A DNA stretch of 64,000 bases from Chryseobacterium edaphi (GTDB lineage Bacteria > Bacteroidota > Bacteroidia > Flavobacteriales > Weeksellaceae), in contig NZ_JAOTEM010000001.1 in the NCBI RefSeq assembly GCF_025628985.1, positions 1,674,001 through 1,738,000 of the forward strand. Reading direction: 5' to 3'. The translations under genes and the position numbers were made by a program. The notes beneath the pieces were generated by a model. It was not told the origin of the DNA. It saw only the letters and a program-made list of their open reading frames with translations, and made no database searches. Below are positions 15,218 through 24,822 of this stretch, piece after piece; the first letter of the stretch is position 1; every line of letters starts with the position of its first letter.

Positions 15218-16009
15218 TTAATTTTTGAACTCCTTCATAAAATCACTTTTAGAGTAACTATCTTTAGCCGCTTCATAACCAATGTTGTAAATTTGTTCGA
15301 GACGGTCTTTTTTTCTTTCAAAATTTCCGAAAGCGGAAAGATCTTTTGAAGAGATCAGCCAATCGCAATATTCAAATTTTACTTTTTCGACTCTGTAGGA
15401 AAACAAGTCGAATGAGCGGGAAACAATAGATTTAATGGTTTTTAGATCGGTAATTTTAATATCATGTGGCGGCGAAACAAACACGCCAATCAATTTATCA
15501 CAATCTTTTCTGATGATATCTGCCGGAAAATTATTGAGAACTCCCCCATCACAATACATTTCTTCACCCAAAATATACGGCGTTGTAATTCCGGGAATTG
15601 AGCAGGAAGCAATCATTGCATCAATAACTTTAAAATCTTTATCAAAAACTTTTTCGGTTCCTGAAACTAATTCTGTAGCAACAATCCGTACTTCTTTATC
15701 TAATTCTCCAATTTTCATATCCTGAAAAATCGGCTTGAGATAATTGGCGAAAATAATGGAGGAAACCAAACCCGGTTGATTAAAAGTAAAATGTTTCCAG
15801 TTGAAAAAATAGATCGACTGAAAGAAATCTAAAATCTCTTCAGGCTTTTTTCCGATTGCATAGAGACAGCCGACAATAGATCCTGCACTGCAACATGACA
15901 AAATATCAATATCGATATTTTTCTCGCTAAGGAATTTTAAAACTCCTGCATGAGCTATACCTTTAGTACCGCCTCCCGATAAAACCAATCCTGTTTTTTC
16001 AAAATTCAT
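15218..16009 (-). CDS. Patatin-like phospholipase family protein
   Basis: A 263-residue lipid acyl hydrolase. The oxyanion loop is GGGTKG (12-17). The nucleophile S41 lies in C-C-S-A-G, where the first Gly of the usual GxSxG is replaced by Cys. The dyad partner is the Asp in YCDGGVLNNFP (DGG motif). There is no signal peptide or membrane segment, so it is probably cytosolic or peripheral. Substrates are likely phospholipids or neutral lipids. It is read toward adenine deaminase, and the gene upstream has its own terminator. Confidence 0.85.
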   Translation of the reverse strand: MNFEKTGLVLSGGGTKGIAHAGVLKFLSEKNIDIDILSCCSAGSIVGCLYAIGKKPEEILDFFQSIYFFNWKHFTFNQPGLVSSIIFANYLKPIFQDMKIGELDKEVRIVATELVSGTEKVFDKDFKVIDAMIASCSIPGITTPYILGEEMYCDGGVLNNFPADIIRKDCDKLIGVFVSPPHDIKITDLKTIKSIVSRSFDLFSYRVEKVKFEYCDWLISSKDLSAFGNFERKKDRLEQIYNIGYEAAKDSYSKSDFMKEFKN

Positions 16010-16099
16010 TGAATAAATTTAATGAAAACTCTCTGGAAAAAAATTAATAATGACATTAAATATTATGCATTACCAACAATTTTTGTTGAATGGAAAAAA

Positions 16100-16126
16100 T
16101 AAAAGCCACAAACTAAAATCTGTGGC
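16100..16126 (-). terminator. Terminator of the PH-domain gene
   Basis: GCCACA (16105-16110) pairs with TGTGGC (16121-16126). On the minus strand a T-rich tract follows the stem. Confidence 0.7.
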
Positions 16127-16152
16127 ATTTCTATAATTACCAGAATTAAATT

Positions 16153-16767
16153 CTAATTATTGATATACTTTTCAAAAACTTTTGAAAAATCTTTTTGAGT
16201 ATATTTATCAAAACTGGTCGTATTCCATGCGAAAATGTATTCGTTGATTGTTCTCAATTCCTGACTTTTTGAAACACTCTCCTGTTTTCCTGCCGCTACA
16301 GTTGTTATTGCTTTCTGCAAACTGTCATTCGAAAAATTCAACAATGAATGATTGTGATGAACCACCTGCTGAATTGCCAAAAGTGCCTTGTACAAATCTT
16401 TCAACTGATCAACCTGTCCTTTTGCAACACTGATCATCAGAGGGACATTGCCGATATTAAATGATATTTCAACATCCAGGTCAATTGTCCCAGCTGTTTG
16501 CAAAACTACATTAGAGAAAGGAAACTGATAATATTCATACCTTCTCAAAATTCTCTTTCTATCAATTGCACTTGCTCCATCAATATGGATCAAAGCTCTG
16601 TTTGTAAAGCAATATTCATCTCTTTTAGATTTGATTAAAAAGAAGATTTTTTCATTATCCTCCGATAAAATATAATCATCAGAATCTACTTTGTCATAAT
16701 CTTGAGACGGAATAATTTTTCCAATATCTCCCAATCCTAGAGCTTCTGCAGCTAATTTTTTAAACAT
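16153..16767 (-). CDS. PH-domain protein with YvbH-like C-terminal extension
   Basis: A 204-residue cytosolic protein. Residues about 30-130 look like a bacterial PH domain (Pfam bPH type, PF08000): EDNEKIFFLIKSKRDEYCFTNRALIHIDG, then YYQFPFSNVVLQTAGTIDLDVEISF. The rest matches the architecture of Bacillus YvbH, where a helical oligomerisation segment follows. The function of this family is unknown. No membrane segment or enzyme motif is visible. It is flanked by its own terminator and by a 400-base upstream gap holding a mobile-type repeat. Confidence 0.75.
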   Translation of the reverse strand: MFKKLAAEALGLGDIGKIIPSQDYDKVDSDDYILSEDNEKIFFLIKSKRDEYCFTNRALIHIDGASAIDRKRILRRYEYYQFPFSNVVLQTAGTIDLDVEISFNIGNVPLMISVAKGQVDQLKDLYKALLAIQQVVHHNHSLLNFSNDSLQKAITTVAAGKQESVSKSQELRTINEYIFAWNTTSFDKYTQKDFSKVFEKYINN

Positions 16768-16890
16768 AATTTATTTTAATTTGTATTTTATTTAAGTGAA
16801 ATAAAATTAAGAAAATAAGCGAAATAAAACCAAAAAAAATTACCATAAAGTCCGTTTAAATTTGAATAAATGTTCTAAAATGATTATTCA

Positions 16891-17060
16891 TTTTTTGACG
16901 CAAAGATTTAATTTAAAGACTTAATTATTCAAGTGAGCCAAGAAGAATCAACAAGTTGATTTGATAAAGCTGTGTTTTCAAGCTTTGTGAAGCAAATTTT
17001 ATTTGCCTTTGCTTTCTAAAAATGAAATGTAAAGTTGAATTAAATCTTTGCGTTTAAAAA
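16891..17060. repeat. MITE-like element with 16-bp terminal inverted repeats
   Basis: ACGCAAAGATTTAATT (16898-16913) is repeated as its exact reverse complement at 17038-17053, and poly-T/poly-A extends both ends. The 170-base interior is non-coding and itself has small palindromes, for example around CAACAAGTTG and GCAAATTTTATTTGC. This looks like a non-autonomous intergenic element. It occupies most of the 16768-17167 gap. Confidence 0.7.
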
Positions 17061-17112
17061 TTAATAGGATCATAAAATTTAAATATTAAATCTAAACAGA
17101 CTTTTAGAAAAC

Positions 17113-17139
17113 AAAAAAACCACAGAAAAATCTGTGGTT
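17113..17139 (-). terminator. Terminator of lpdA
   Basis: CCACAG (17120-17125) pairs with CTGTGG (17132-17137). On the minus strand a run of seven T follows. The lpdA stop is about 30 bases upstream. Confidence 0.8.
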
Positions 17140-17167
17140 AATATTATTTAAAATTGATTATTTCAAA

Positions 17168-18556
17168 TTAAATGTGAATCACTTCACCATATGCAGCTGC
17201 AGCAGCTTCCATAATTGCTTCAGAAACCGTTGGATGCGGGTGAATAGATTTGATAATTTCGTGACCTGTAGTTTCAAGTTTTCTTGCAACAACAGCTTCA
17301 GCAACCATATCAGTTACTCCTTCACCAATCATGTGGCAACCTAACCATTCGCCATACTTAGCATCAAAAATTACTTTGATGAAACCATCTGTATTTCCGT
17401 TTGCAGTGGCTTTTCCACTTGCGGAAAGAGGGAATTTACCTACTTTAATTTCGTAACCTTTTTCTTTAGCCTGCTTTTCTGTAAGACCAACAGAAGCTAC
17501 TTCCGGGTGACAATAAGTACATCCAGGAATATTGCCATAGTCAATTTTCTCAACGTGCATTCCCTTGATTTTTTCTACACAAGTGATTCCTTCAGCAGAA
17601 GCAACGTGCGCCAAAGCCTGAGTCGGAATAATATCTCCTATTGCGTAATAACCTGGAACTGACGTTTCGTACCATTCGTTTACCAAAACTCTACCCTTAT
17701 CTGTCTGGATTCCCACTTCTTCAAGACCGATATTCTCGATGTTTGCAGCAATTCCAACAGCAGATAATAAGATATCAGCTTCAAGAGTGATATTTCCTTT
17801 TTCTGTTTTTACAGTCGCTTTCACACCGTTTCCGCTTGTGTCTACGCTTTCAACAGATGCGTTGGTCATAATTTCGATCCCTGTCTTTTTCAAAGATTTC
17901 TCTAAGTGTTTTGAGATTTCTTCATCTTCCACAGGAACGATGTTTGGCAAGAATTCAACAACGGTTACTTTCGTCCCCATTGTGTTATAAAAATCAGCAA
18001 ACTCAACACCGATAGCTCCAGAACCTACAACGATCATAGATTTTGGCTGCTCAGGAAGAGACAATGCCTGTCTGTATCCGATTACTTTTTTACCGTCTTG
18101 AGGCAAGTTTGGCAATTCTCTAGAACGTGCTCCGGTAGCCAAAATAATGTTGGTTCCGGTATATTCAGTTACTTTTCCGTCTTTATCAGTCACAGAAACT
18201 TTTTTACCTTTCTGTACTTTTGCAGTACCAAGAATTACGTCGATTTTGTTCTTTTTCATCAAGAACTCGATTCCTTTGCTCATTTTAGAGGCAACACCAC
18301 GGCTTCTCTGGATTACATTCGGAAACTCAAAACTCGCTTCCACTTTATTTAAACCATAATCTTCAGCGTGATTGATGTAATGAAAAACCTGAGCCGACTT
18401 CAATAAAGCTTTTGTAGGAATACATCCCCAGTTAAGGCAGATTCCTCCTAAATTTTCTTTCTCGATAATTGCAGTTTTAAAACCCAACTGTGCTGCTCTG
18501 ATTGCTGTAACATATCCACCAGGACCACTACCGATGACAATAATATCGTAATTCAT
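17168..18556 (-). CDS. lpdA: Dihydrolipoyl dehydrogenase (E3)
   Basis: A 462-residue flavoprotein that reoxidises dihydrolipoamide in 2-oxoacid dehydrogenase complexes. The ATG at 18556 (MNYDIIVIGSGPGG) is chosen over an upstream frame extension because the FAD-binding strand must start here. The disulfide is C40-x4-C45 in GGICLNWGCIPTKAL. The NAD fold is VVGSGAIGVEFADFY, and the C-terminal catalytic pair is in HPHPTVSE. It is monocistronic with a clear terminator. The E1 alpha/beta fusion at 35767-38199 could use this E3; no E2 gene is in the window. Confidence 0.95.
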   Translation of the reverse strand: MNYDIIVIGSGPGGYVTAIRAAQLGFKTAIIEKENLGGICLNWGCIPTKALLKSAQVFHYINHAEDYGLNKVEASFEFPNVIQRSRGVASKMSKGIEFLMKKNKIDVILGTAKVQKGKKVSVTDKDGKVTEYTGTNIILATGARSRELPNLPQDGKKVIGYRQALSLPEQPKSMIVVGSGAIGVEFADFYNTMGTKVTVVEFLPNIVPVEDEEISKHLEKSLKKTGIEIMTNASVESVDTSGNGVKATVKTEKGNITLEADILLSAVGIAANIENIGLEEVGIQTDKGRVLVNEWYETSVPGYYAIGDIIPTQALAHVASAEGITCVEKIKGMHVEKIDYGNIPGCTYCHPEVASVGLTEKQAKEKGYEIKVGKFPLSASGKATANGNTDGFIKVIFDAKYGEWLGCHMIGEGVTDMVAEAVVARKLETTGHEIIKSIHPHPTVSEAIMEAAAAAYGEVIHI

Positions 18557-18664
18557 TAGATTAAAATTTTTATGCGAATTTAAGGAAAAATATTGGATTT
18601 GTATGTCTAAACAGATGGATATGACCATGCTTTGGAAAAAGTCATATGATTTTTATTATAAAGC

Positions 18665-18697
18665 AAAAAAGAGAATACTTTCGCATTCTCTCTTTTA
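18665..18697 (-). terminator. Terminator of the 18733-19005 gene
   Basis: GAGAAT (18671-18676) pairs with ATTCTC (18685-18690), extended by A/T pairs. On the minus strand a T run follows. Confidence 0.75.
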
Positions 18698-18732
18698 TAT
18701 TTATAATTCGTTTAAATTATTAATCCCGAAGA

Positions 18733-19005
18733 TTATCTTGCAGCTCTCAGCAGTTTTTTTTCATTCTGATATCTCAGATTCAAAGCTCTTAACTGCTCAT
18801 TTTTCATTTTCTTAGTAGCCACCGGATGATTCATAATCATTTTCTTTTCTGTTCGGTATCGTTTATCCAGTTCACTCGCTTTACTGTTTGTCAATTGAGT
18901 TTTTGATGGATGTGGCGGTGCAGGCGGTCTCGGCGGACGTTTCTGACCATAAGCATTGAACGATAATCCTACTAAAAGAATGGTTGATATCAATAACTTT
19001 TTCAT
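18733..19005 (-). CDS. Small secreted basic protein of unknown function
   Basis: A 90-residue protein with a signal peptide (MKKLLISTILLVGLSFNAYG) and a mature part that begins with a Pro/Arg-rich KRPPRPPAPPHPSK. Two helices rich in Lys, Arg, Leu and Asn follow (SELDKRYRTEKKMI, LRALNLRYQNEKKLLRAAR). No cysteines are present and no known family is recognised. The strong positive charge could mean binding to nucleic acid or envelope polymers, but this is speculation. It has its own terminator. Confidence 0.7.
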   Translation of the reverse strand: MKKLLISTILLVGLSFNAYGQKRPPRPPAPPHPSKTQLTNSKASELDKRYRTEKKMIMNHPVATKKMKNEQLRALNLRYQNEKKLLRAAR

Positions 19006-19126
19006 GACGTTTAACTTTTATAATTGAAATTGTACAATTTCAATGGGTTATAAGCTAAATATTACATATTTCATACCACAAAATTTGATGTAAATTTCTG
19101 AATGAAATTGGTATTAACACAAAATT

Positions 19127-20437
19127 TTACTTTTTAGAATGTGCCACTCTCCACACAATTCCGCTGACATCATCAGCAACCAGAAGAGATCCGTCGGCAA
19201 TTTGTAAAACACCTACAGGTCTTCCGTACACGTCACCTTTCTCTTCATTCGCTATAAATCCGGTTAAAAATGGCTGATAAGGTCCTGAAGCTTTCCCGTT
19301 GGCAAAAGGCACAAAAGCTACCTGATAACCCACTAAAGATGAGCGGTTCCACGATCCGTGCTGTCCGATAAAAGCGCCGTTTTTATATTTTTCAGGAAAC
19401 TGATTTCCTGTGTAGAAAGTTAGTCCTAAAGATGCAGTGTGCGACCCTAACGGAACATCCGGAACAATGGTTTTTGCAACCAAATCAGGCTTCTCTCCTT
19501 TTCTTCTCGGATCTTCATTTTTTCCGAAGTAAGCATATGGCCAGCCGTAAAACTGATCTCTTTTCACACTGGTCAGATAATCCGGAACGAGCTCGTCACC
19601 CAATTCATCTCTTTCATTTACAACGGTCCAAAGCTCTCCGGTGGAAGGATTCCAGCTCATTCCGACAGGATTCCGAAGTCCGGCTCCGTAGATTTTTTCT
19701 CCGCTTCCATCAGGATTGACTTCCAAAATATTGGCTCTTCTCACTTCATATTCCATTCCGTTTTCACCGACGTTACTTCCGGAACCAACGGAAATATAGA
19801 TTTTAGACTGATCTTTATTGGCAATTAAATTTCTCGTCCAGTGATTGTTGTAACCTCCAGCAGGTAAATCAACGATTTTCTTTCCTGCCTGGGTAATTTT
19901 CGTATCACCTTCTTTATATGGATAAACCCAAAGTCCATCGGTGTTGGCAACATAAAATTTATCTTTAATAATCAGCATTCCGTAAGGCTGATTCAGATTA
20001 TCCAGAAAAACAGAAGAAGATTCTGCAACTCCGTCTTTGTTGGCATCTCTGTATAAAATGATACGGTTGGCTGATTTTCCTCCGACTTCAGCATCGCTTT
20101 TCCCGCTGATGTCATTTTTAATTTTTTCGGTTTTTGTTCTTTCAGAATTGGAAAGGACGACAAAAATATCGCCGTTTGCAGCCTGAATCATGTTTCTCGG
20201 ACTTTTGATATTTTCGGCAAAACGGGTCACTGTAAATCCTTCAGGAGCTGTCGGAGCCTTTCCTGCAGGCCATCCGATGACGTTACTGAATTTATTTTTG
20301 GCACCTTTCTCATCGGGTGCGGGAAGTTTTAAAGTATCTGTTTTGGTAACGACTTCGGTTTCTGAAGTATTCTGATTTTTACTTTCTTTACAGCTGAAAA
20401 ACAGCACTGCGACTGCCGGTAGAAGATATTTTTTCAT
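19127..20437 (-). CDS. PQQ-dependent sugar dehydrogenase-like lipoprotein (sorbosone dehydrogenase family)
   Basis: A 436-residue lipoprotein with lipobox LFFSC near residue 16. Beyond a short linker it is a beta-propeller of the glucose/sorbosone dehydrogenase family: EGFTVTRFAENIKSPRNMI, NDISGKSDAE, YNNHWTRNLIANKDQSKIYISVGSGSNVG, GAGLRNPVGMSWNPSTGELW, and YGWPYAYFG. The conserved His and Arg residues that contact PQQ in soluble glucose dehydrogenase lie in the NNHWTRN and LRNPVG segments. It should oxidise sugars in the periplasm, but the natural substrate is open. No PQQ synthesis genes are in the window. Confidence 0.8.
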   Translation of the reverse strand: MKKYLLPAVAVLFFSCKESKNQNTSETEVVTKTDTLKLPAPDEKGAKNKFSNVIGWPAGKAPTAPEGFTVTRFAENIKSPRNMIQAANGDIFVVLSNSERTKTEKIKNDISGKSDAEVGGKSANRIILYRDANKDGVAESSSVFLDNLNQPYGMLIIKDKFYVANTDGLWVYPYKEGDTKITQAGKKIVDLPAGGYNNHWTRNLIANKDQSKIYISVGSGSNVGENGMEYEVRRANILEVNPDGSGEKIYGAGLRNPVGMSWNPSTGELWTVVNERDELGDELVPDYLTSVKRDQFYGWPYAYFGKNEDPRRKGEKPDLVAKTIVPDVPLGSHTASLGLTFYTGNQFPEKYKNGAFIGQHGSWNRSSLVGYQVAFVPFANGKASGPYQPFLTGFIANEEKGDVYGRPVGVLQIADGSLLVADDVSGIVWRVAHSKK

Positions 20438-20478
20438 AAATAATGATGTGATGTGTTAAAATATTTGTCTCAAAAATT

Positions 20479-20510
20479 GCAAAAACCGTTCCCGAAAAAG
20501 AAAACGGTTG
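20479..20510 (-). terminator. Terminator downstream of the GH3 gene
   Basis: AACCGTT (20484-20490) pairs with AACGGTT (20503-20509). On the minus strand T residues follow. It sits 165 bases after the 20672 stop. Confidence 0.6.
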
Positions 20511-20671
20511 CACAATAATGGATTAGATCTTATATAATTTTTTATTTAACGCAAAGTCAGACAAAGAATTTTAAATAGAGGCCGCTGTTAAGATATACAA
20601 CGGCGTAAACTTAGTCAGGAAATACTATTTTTTTTATCATTACAGCTAATCATCAGATTTAATCCAAAACA

Positions 20672-23329
20672 TTATTCGACCTCAATATTCTGCTTAAGAG
20701 GAAGATTTTTTGATGAATTTCCGACCATAATTCTGTATATTCCTTTTTCCACAATCCAGTTCATTTTTTCATCTAAAAACTGCAATTCTTTTACCGGAAT
20801 TTCAATTGAAATTTCTTTGGATTCACCGGATTTCAGATACACTTTGTGAAAACCCTTTAATTCCAAAACCGGCCTTGAAACAGACGCCAACAAATCTTTT
20901 ATATAAAGCTGAACCACCTCACTTCCTGCTTTTGAACCTGTGTTTTTAACTTTGACCTTTGCAATGACCGTCTCATTTTCTTTAAATTTTAATTTATTTA
21001 AATGCAAATCAGAAATTTCAAAAGTGGTATAACTTAAACCGAAACCAAACGGATACAACGGCTCCCCGCTCAAATCGTGGTAATCATTTCCCCGACCGGT
21101 CGGATGATGATTGTACGTCAGAGGCAACTGACCTTCCTCTATCGGAAACGTAATCGGTAATTTTCCTGAAGGATTTTCTGCTCCGAAAAGCACTTTTGCC
21201 ACAGCATTTCCGCCTTCTTCACCGGGATACCAGACATCCAGAATGGCTCCTACTTTATCCTTCCAATCTGTAGTTTTTATAGCAGAACCGCCCACCAAAA
21301 CTACGGTTGTCGGTTTATTTAATCTGGAAACTTCATTAATGAATTCTTCCTGATTTCCGGGCAGACTGATTGATGAGCGATCCTGAAATTCACCTTCGTG
21401 AATTCCGGCTGTTACAATGATGTAATCTGAATTTTGAGCAAGTTTTAAAGCCTCATCAAAATCTTTTTGGTAATTGTTTAAACCATAATTCCAGACCAAT
21501 TCGATGTTCGCTTCACCTCTATTTTCATGGAACTCAATGGTGATATCATATTTCTGACCTTTAGTCAAATCAATATCAACTGTTTTGGTTGAATAACTCA
21601 GTTTTTCCCAATGGTCGATAACCAGTTTTCCATTTATATACAATCTGAAACCATCATTTCCACGTAATCCAAGCTTATATTTTCCTGATTCCGGCGCTTC
21701 GAGTTTTCCTGTCCAGCGAATGCTGTAACTGTCTGGCTGCAGCTTTTCCGGATTTGGAGAATATAAAGTCCATTTGAAATTGATCTGTTCATCCTGCTTT
21801 TCAAATGCATGATTTCCTTTTAAATCAGGATTGGAAAAGTAAAAACCTTTCAAACCTTTTTGATTTTCTGAAGATAAAAATTCAGCAGGAACGGTTGCAA
21901 AATTCTTTATATTCCAGTCAATTCCTTTTGAATAAGTGATCTCAATATTTTTATTTTTGACGAAATTTTTAATTCCTTCCAAAATACTCACCTTTTTATT
22001 TCCGGGTCCGGAATAACCGCCCAGTCTTGCATCCACAGCATCAGTTCCGACAATTAAAATCTTTTTTATCTTTTCTGAAATTGGAAGCGTCTGATGATTA
22101 TTCTGAAGCAAAACAAAAGATTCGACCGCTGTTTTTTCCGCCAGAGGTTTGTTATTGATATTCTTTAATTCATCAATATCTTTTTTAGAAACATAAGGAT
22201 TTTCAAAAAGACCGAGCTCAAACTTTGCTCTTAAAACTCTCGCCACTGCATCATCAATTCTTTCCTTTGAAATTCTACCATCCAAAAACGGCGGCATAAA
22301 AAGTTTATAATGCTGATATTCTGTCTGGAAAATCACGTCAAGTCCTGCATTGATCGCCTGTGCAGAAGCATCGTCGTAATCTTTTGCCGTAAAGTGCAGA
22401 ACGTTGGCACCACCCACCGCACTGGCGTCGCTGATGACAAATCCTTTAAAATCCCATTCTTTCTTTAATTTTTCAGTCAGCAACCAGTGATTGGCCGTTG
22501 AAGGTCTACCATCCAACAGATTATAGGAAGTCATCACCGAACGGCTTTTTCCCTGTTGAAAGGCTTTCTGAAACGGAACCAAATGAGTTTCCTCCAAATA
22601 TCTTTTGCTCCAGTGAATCGGATAGGAATCTCTTCCGCCCTCACCCACATTCGCTAAAAAATGTTTCGGAGTGGTAATAATTCCCTGCTTTTCAAATGAA
22701 CTGACGAAATTAACGCCCATCAGGGAAGTTAAAAACGGATCTTCTCCGTACGTTTCCTCTGTCCTTCCCCATCGTATATCATTCGCAAGATTCACCACGG
22801 GAGTCAGGATCTGACGGATTCCCCTCAGTTTTGATTCTTTTGCAATCGCGCTCGAAACCTCTTTCATCAACTCAGGATTGAAGGTCGCGGACAAGCCGAT
22901 TGCCTGCGGAAAAGCAGTCGCTCCTTCCCGCATCAGTCCGTGCAAGGCCTCATCAAAAGGGATAATTGGAATTCCCAATCGAGATTCTTCCACAAAATAT
23001 TTTTGAATGGCGTTGATCTTTTTTGCCAGTCTTTCCGCATCTTCATTGGCATTGTATTTCAACAACTGTCCGGCAACTCCACCGCCCTGATTTCCTGCAC
23101 TCACCTGCAATCCGAAAATTCCGTGGGAATACTGACCTTTCGGAACGTTGTCCAGATCACCGGGAATCATGAAGCACTGCCAGAATTTTTCTTCGGGCGT
23201 CATGCGTTTCAGCAAATCCTGAACTCTTGTTTGTATCGGTTGTTTTGAATCTTTGTACAGCGGTTTTTGAGCTGATATGAAAACAGCACTCAACAATGAA
23301 ATTCCAATTAATTTTAATTTAAACTTCAT
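20672..23329 (-). CDS. Glycoside hydrolase family 3 with PA14 insertion
   Basis: An 885-residue secreted beta-glycosidase. A signal peptide covers residues 1-20 (ending VFISAQ). The GH3 N-terminal barrel spans about 30-370, with nucleophile D301 in GFVISDASAVGG and substrate-site motifs KHFLANVGEGG and GPGN downstream. The GH3 C-terminal sandwich (from about 400) is interrupted by a PA14 domain at about 490-620 (FYFSNPDL, LRGNDGFRLYINGKLVIDHW, NIELVWNYG). A fibronectin-III-like domain ends the protein. PA14 inserts usually bind sugar and narrow specificity. Its ATG overlaps the stop of the fucosidase gene as TAATG, so the two are translationally coupled. Confidence 0.9.
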   Translation of the reverse strand: MKFKLKLIGISLLSAVFISAQKPLYKDSKQPIQTRVQDLLKRMTPEEKFWQCFMIPGDLDNVPKGQYSHGIFGLQVSAGNQGGGVAGQLLKYNANEDAERLAKKINAIQKYFVEESRLGIPIIPFDEALHGLMREGATAFPQAIGLSATFNPELMKEVSSAIAKESKLRGIRQILTPVVNLANDIRWGRTEETYGEDPFLTSLMGVNFVSSFEKQGIITTPKHFLANVGEGGRDSYPIHWSKRYLEETHLVPFQKAFQQGKSRSVMTSYNLLDGRPSTANHWLLTEKLKKEWDFKGFVISDASAVGGANVLHFTAKDYDDASAQAINAGLDVIFQTEYQHYKLFMPPFLDGRISKERIDDAVARVLRAKFELGLFENPYVSKKDIDELKNINNKPLAEKTAVESFVLLQNNHQTLPISEKIKKILIVGTDAVDARLGGYSGPGNKKVSILEGIKNFVKNKNIEITYSKGIDWNIKNFATVPAEFLSSENQKGLKGFYFSNPDLKGNHAFEKQDEQINFKWTLYSPNPEKLQPDSYSIRWTGKLEAPESGKYKLGLRGNDGFRLYINGKLVIDHWEKLSYSTKTVDIDLTKGQKYDITIEFHENRGEANIELVWNYGLNNYQKDFDEALKLAQNSDYIIVTAGIHEGEFQDRSSISLPGNQEEFINEVSRLNKPTTVVLVGGSAIKTTDWKDKVGAILDVWYPGEEGGNAVAKVLFGAENPSGKLPITFPIEEGQLPLTYNHHPTGRGNDYHDLSGEPLYPFGFGLSYTTFEISDLHLNKLKFKENETVIAKVKVKNTGSKAGSEVVQLYIKDLLASVSRPVLELKGFHKVYLKSGESKEISIEIPVKELQFLDEKMNWIVEKGIYRIMVGNSSKNLPLKQNIEVE

Positions 23330-24771
23330 TATTGCGTTATTTGAATTACACTTGCATAGTTCAATTTTTTACGGTCTTCAGGCAATTGAATTTCAATTAT
23401 ATTACCGGATTTTTTCCATTGAATTTTATTGGATAGTCCTAAAACTTTTAATGATTTTGGTTTAAAATTTTCAGGAATTGTAAAGTTTAACGTTGATGGA
23501 GACTCATAGGTTGATTGATCATTTAAGTGGAAAACATTCAGCGTTTTACCGTCTTTGCTTTGGGTATAATAAAAATTACCATCGTGGTATGGTGCCACTG
23601 CTCTCGTTGCAAAAACCGCCGATTGGTTTTGATCCATCCAACCTGAAATTTCTTTTAATCTTTCATAAACCACCGCATCGTAATCGCCATTCGGTCCGGG
23701 AGCGATGTTCATCAGATAATTTCCGCCCCGGGAAATGATTTTCACCAAAGTTTCAATAATTTTTTGAGACGATTTGTAATTGTCATTCGGAACGTAGGAA
23801 AAAGAATCACCCATCGTGATGCAGCTTTCCCACGGAATTGAAAGTGCTTTTTCAGGAACAGCCTGCTCAGGAGTTACGTAATTTTCCCACTTTCCGGGAA
23901 CCGTGCGGTCTACGACGATAATTCCGGGTTGATTTTTTCGCGCCATCGTTCCGATTTTGTCCATGTCAATGTCCTGTTCGACCTTGATGGTTCTTTGCCA
24001 TTCCACATTTTGGTCGATGGTGTGAAACGGACGAACCCAGCCTCCATCGAGCCAGAGAATATCTATTTTACCGTAATTGGAAGTGATTTCGTTGAGTTGG
24101 TTGAAAGTGAAATTTTTAAAACTGTTCCATCTTTCAGGATATTTTTTCGGATCATAATTTACATTCCGGTCTTTCGGTGGAAAATACGGCCACCAGTAAT
24201 CATCAGAATGCCAATCGGGTTTTGAAAAATAAGCTCCGATTTTAAAGCCATCTTTTCTGAATGTACTGAAAATTTCCTCCGTCACATCCGCCTTGGGATT
24301 TTTGGAAAAAGGAGTGTTTGAAGAAGTTATTTTGTAATCAGATTCTTTGGTATCAAACATCGCAAAACCATCGTGGTGCTTGGTCGTAAAAACTACATAT
24401 TTCATTCCCGCCTTTTTCGCCGCATCTGCCCATTTTTGTGGGTTAAACTGAGTCGGATTAAATGTTTTCTGCAGGTTTTCATAATTTTCTACGTATTCGT
24501 TGTACGATTTTCCATGTTCAGGTTTTCTTTGTGTCCACGATTCGTCTTCCGGACAAAGACTCCAGCTTTCTACAATTCCCCATTGGCTGTAGGTTCCCCA
24601 GTGCATGAAGAGCCCGAATTTTAAATCCTGCCAGTTTTCAAGATTCTGAATAACAAGCGGATCTGTAGGTTTTTGGTAGCCTTCTGAAACATTGTGTGCC
24701 TGTGAAAAAAAAATGGATGAAAGTAATAAGGATGAGAGAAAGAGCGTTTTCGTTTTTGGCTTGGTGAACAT
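23329..24771 (-). CDS. Alpha-L-fucosidase, glycoside hydrolase family 29
   Basis: A 480-residue secreted GH29 enzyme with a signal peptide (residues 1-25, ending FFSQAH). Core motifs are LKFGLFMHWGTYSQWG (50-65), YVVFTTKHHDGFAMFDTKESDY, and the nucleophile D242 in DILWLDGGWV. IISRGGNYLMNIAPGPNGDYD is another GH29 hallmark. The C-terminal sandwich is short. It cleaves alpha-linked fucose from glycans. Coupling to a PA14-GH3 enzyme suggests stepwise breakdown of a fucosylated oligosaccharide. No SusC/SusD pair or regulator is adjacent, so this is a minimal two-gene locus rather than a full polysaccharide utilisation locus. Confidence 0.92.
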   Translation of the reverse strand: MFTKPKTKTLFLSSLLLSSIFFSQAHNVSEGYQKPTDPLVIQNLENWQDLKFGLFMHWGTYSQWGIVESWSLCPEDESWTQRKPEHGKSYNEYVENYENLQKTFNPTQFNPQKWADAAKKAGMKYVVFTTKHHDGFAMFDTKESDYKITSSNTPFSKNPKADVTEEIFSTFRKDGFKIGAYFSKPDWHSDDYWWPYFPPKDRNVNYDPKKYPERWNSFKNFTFNQLNEITSNYGKIDILWLDGGWVRPFHTIDQNVEWQRTIKVEQDIDMDKIGTMARKNQPGIIVVDRTVPGKWENYVTPEQAVPEKALSIPWESCITMGDSFSYVPNDNYKSSQKIIETLVKIISRGGNYLMNIAPGPNGDYDAVVYERLKEISGWMDQNQSAVFATRAVAPYHDGNFYYTQSKDGKTLNVFHLNDQSTYESPSTLNFTIPENFKPKSLKVLGLSNKIQWKKSGNIIEIQLPEDRKKLNYASVIQITQ

Positions 24772-24822
24772 GAAGTTTAGTTTTTGCTAAATTAAACTTT
24801 AACCATAAATTCTACCACAAAA

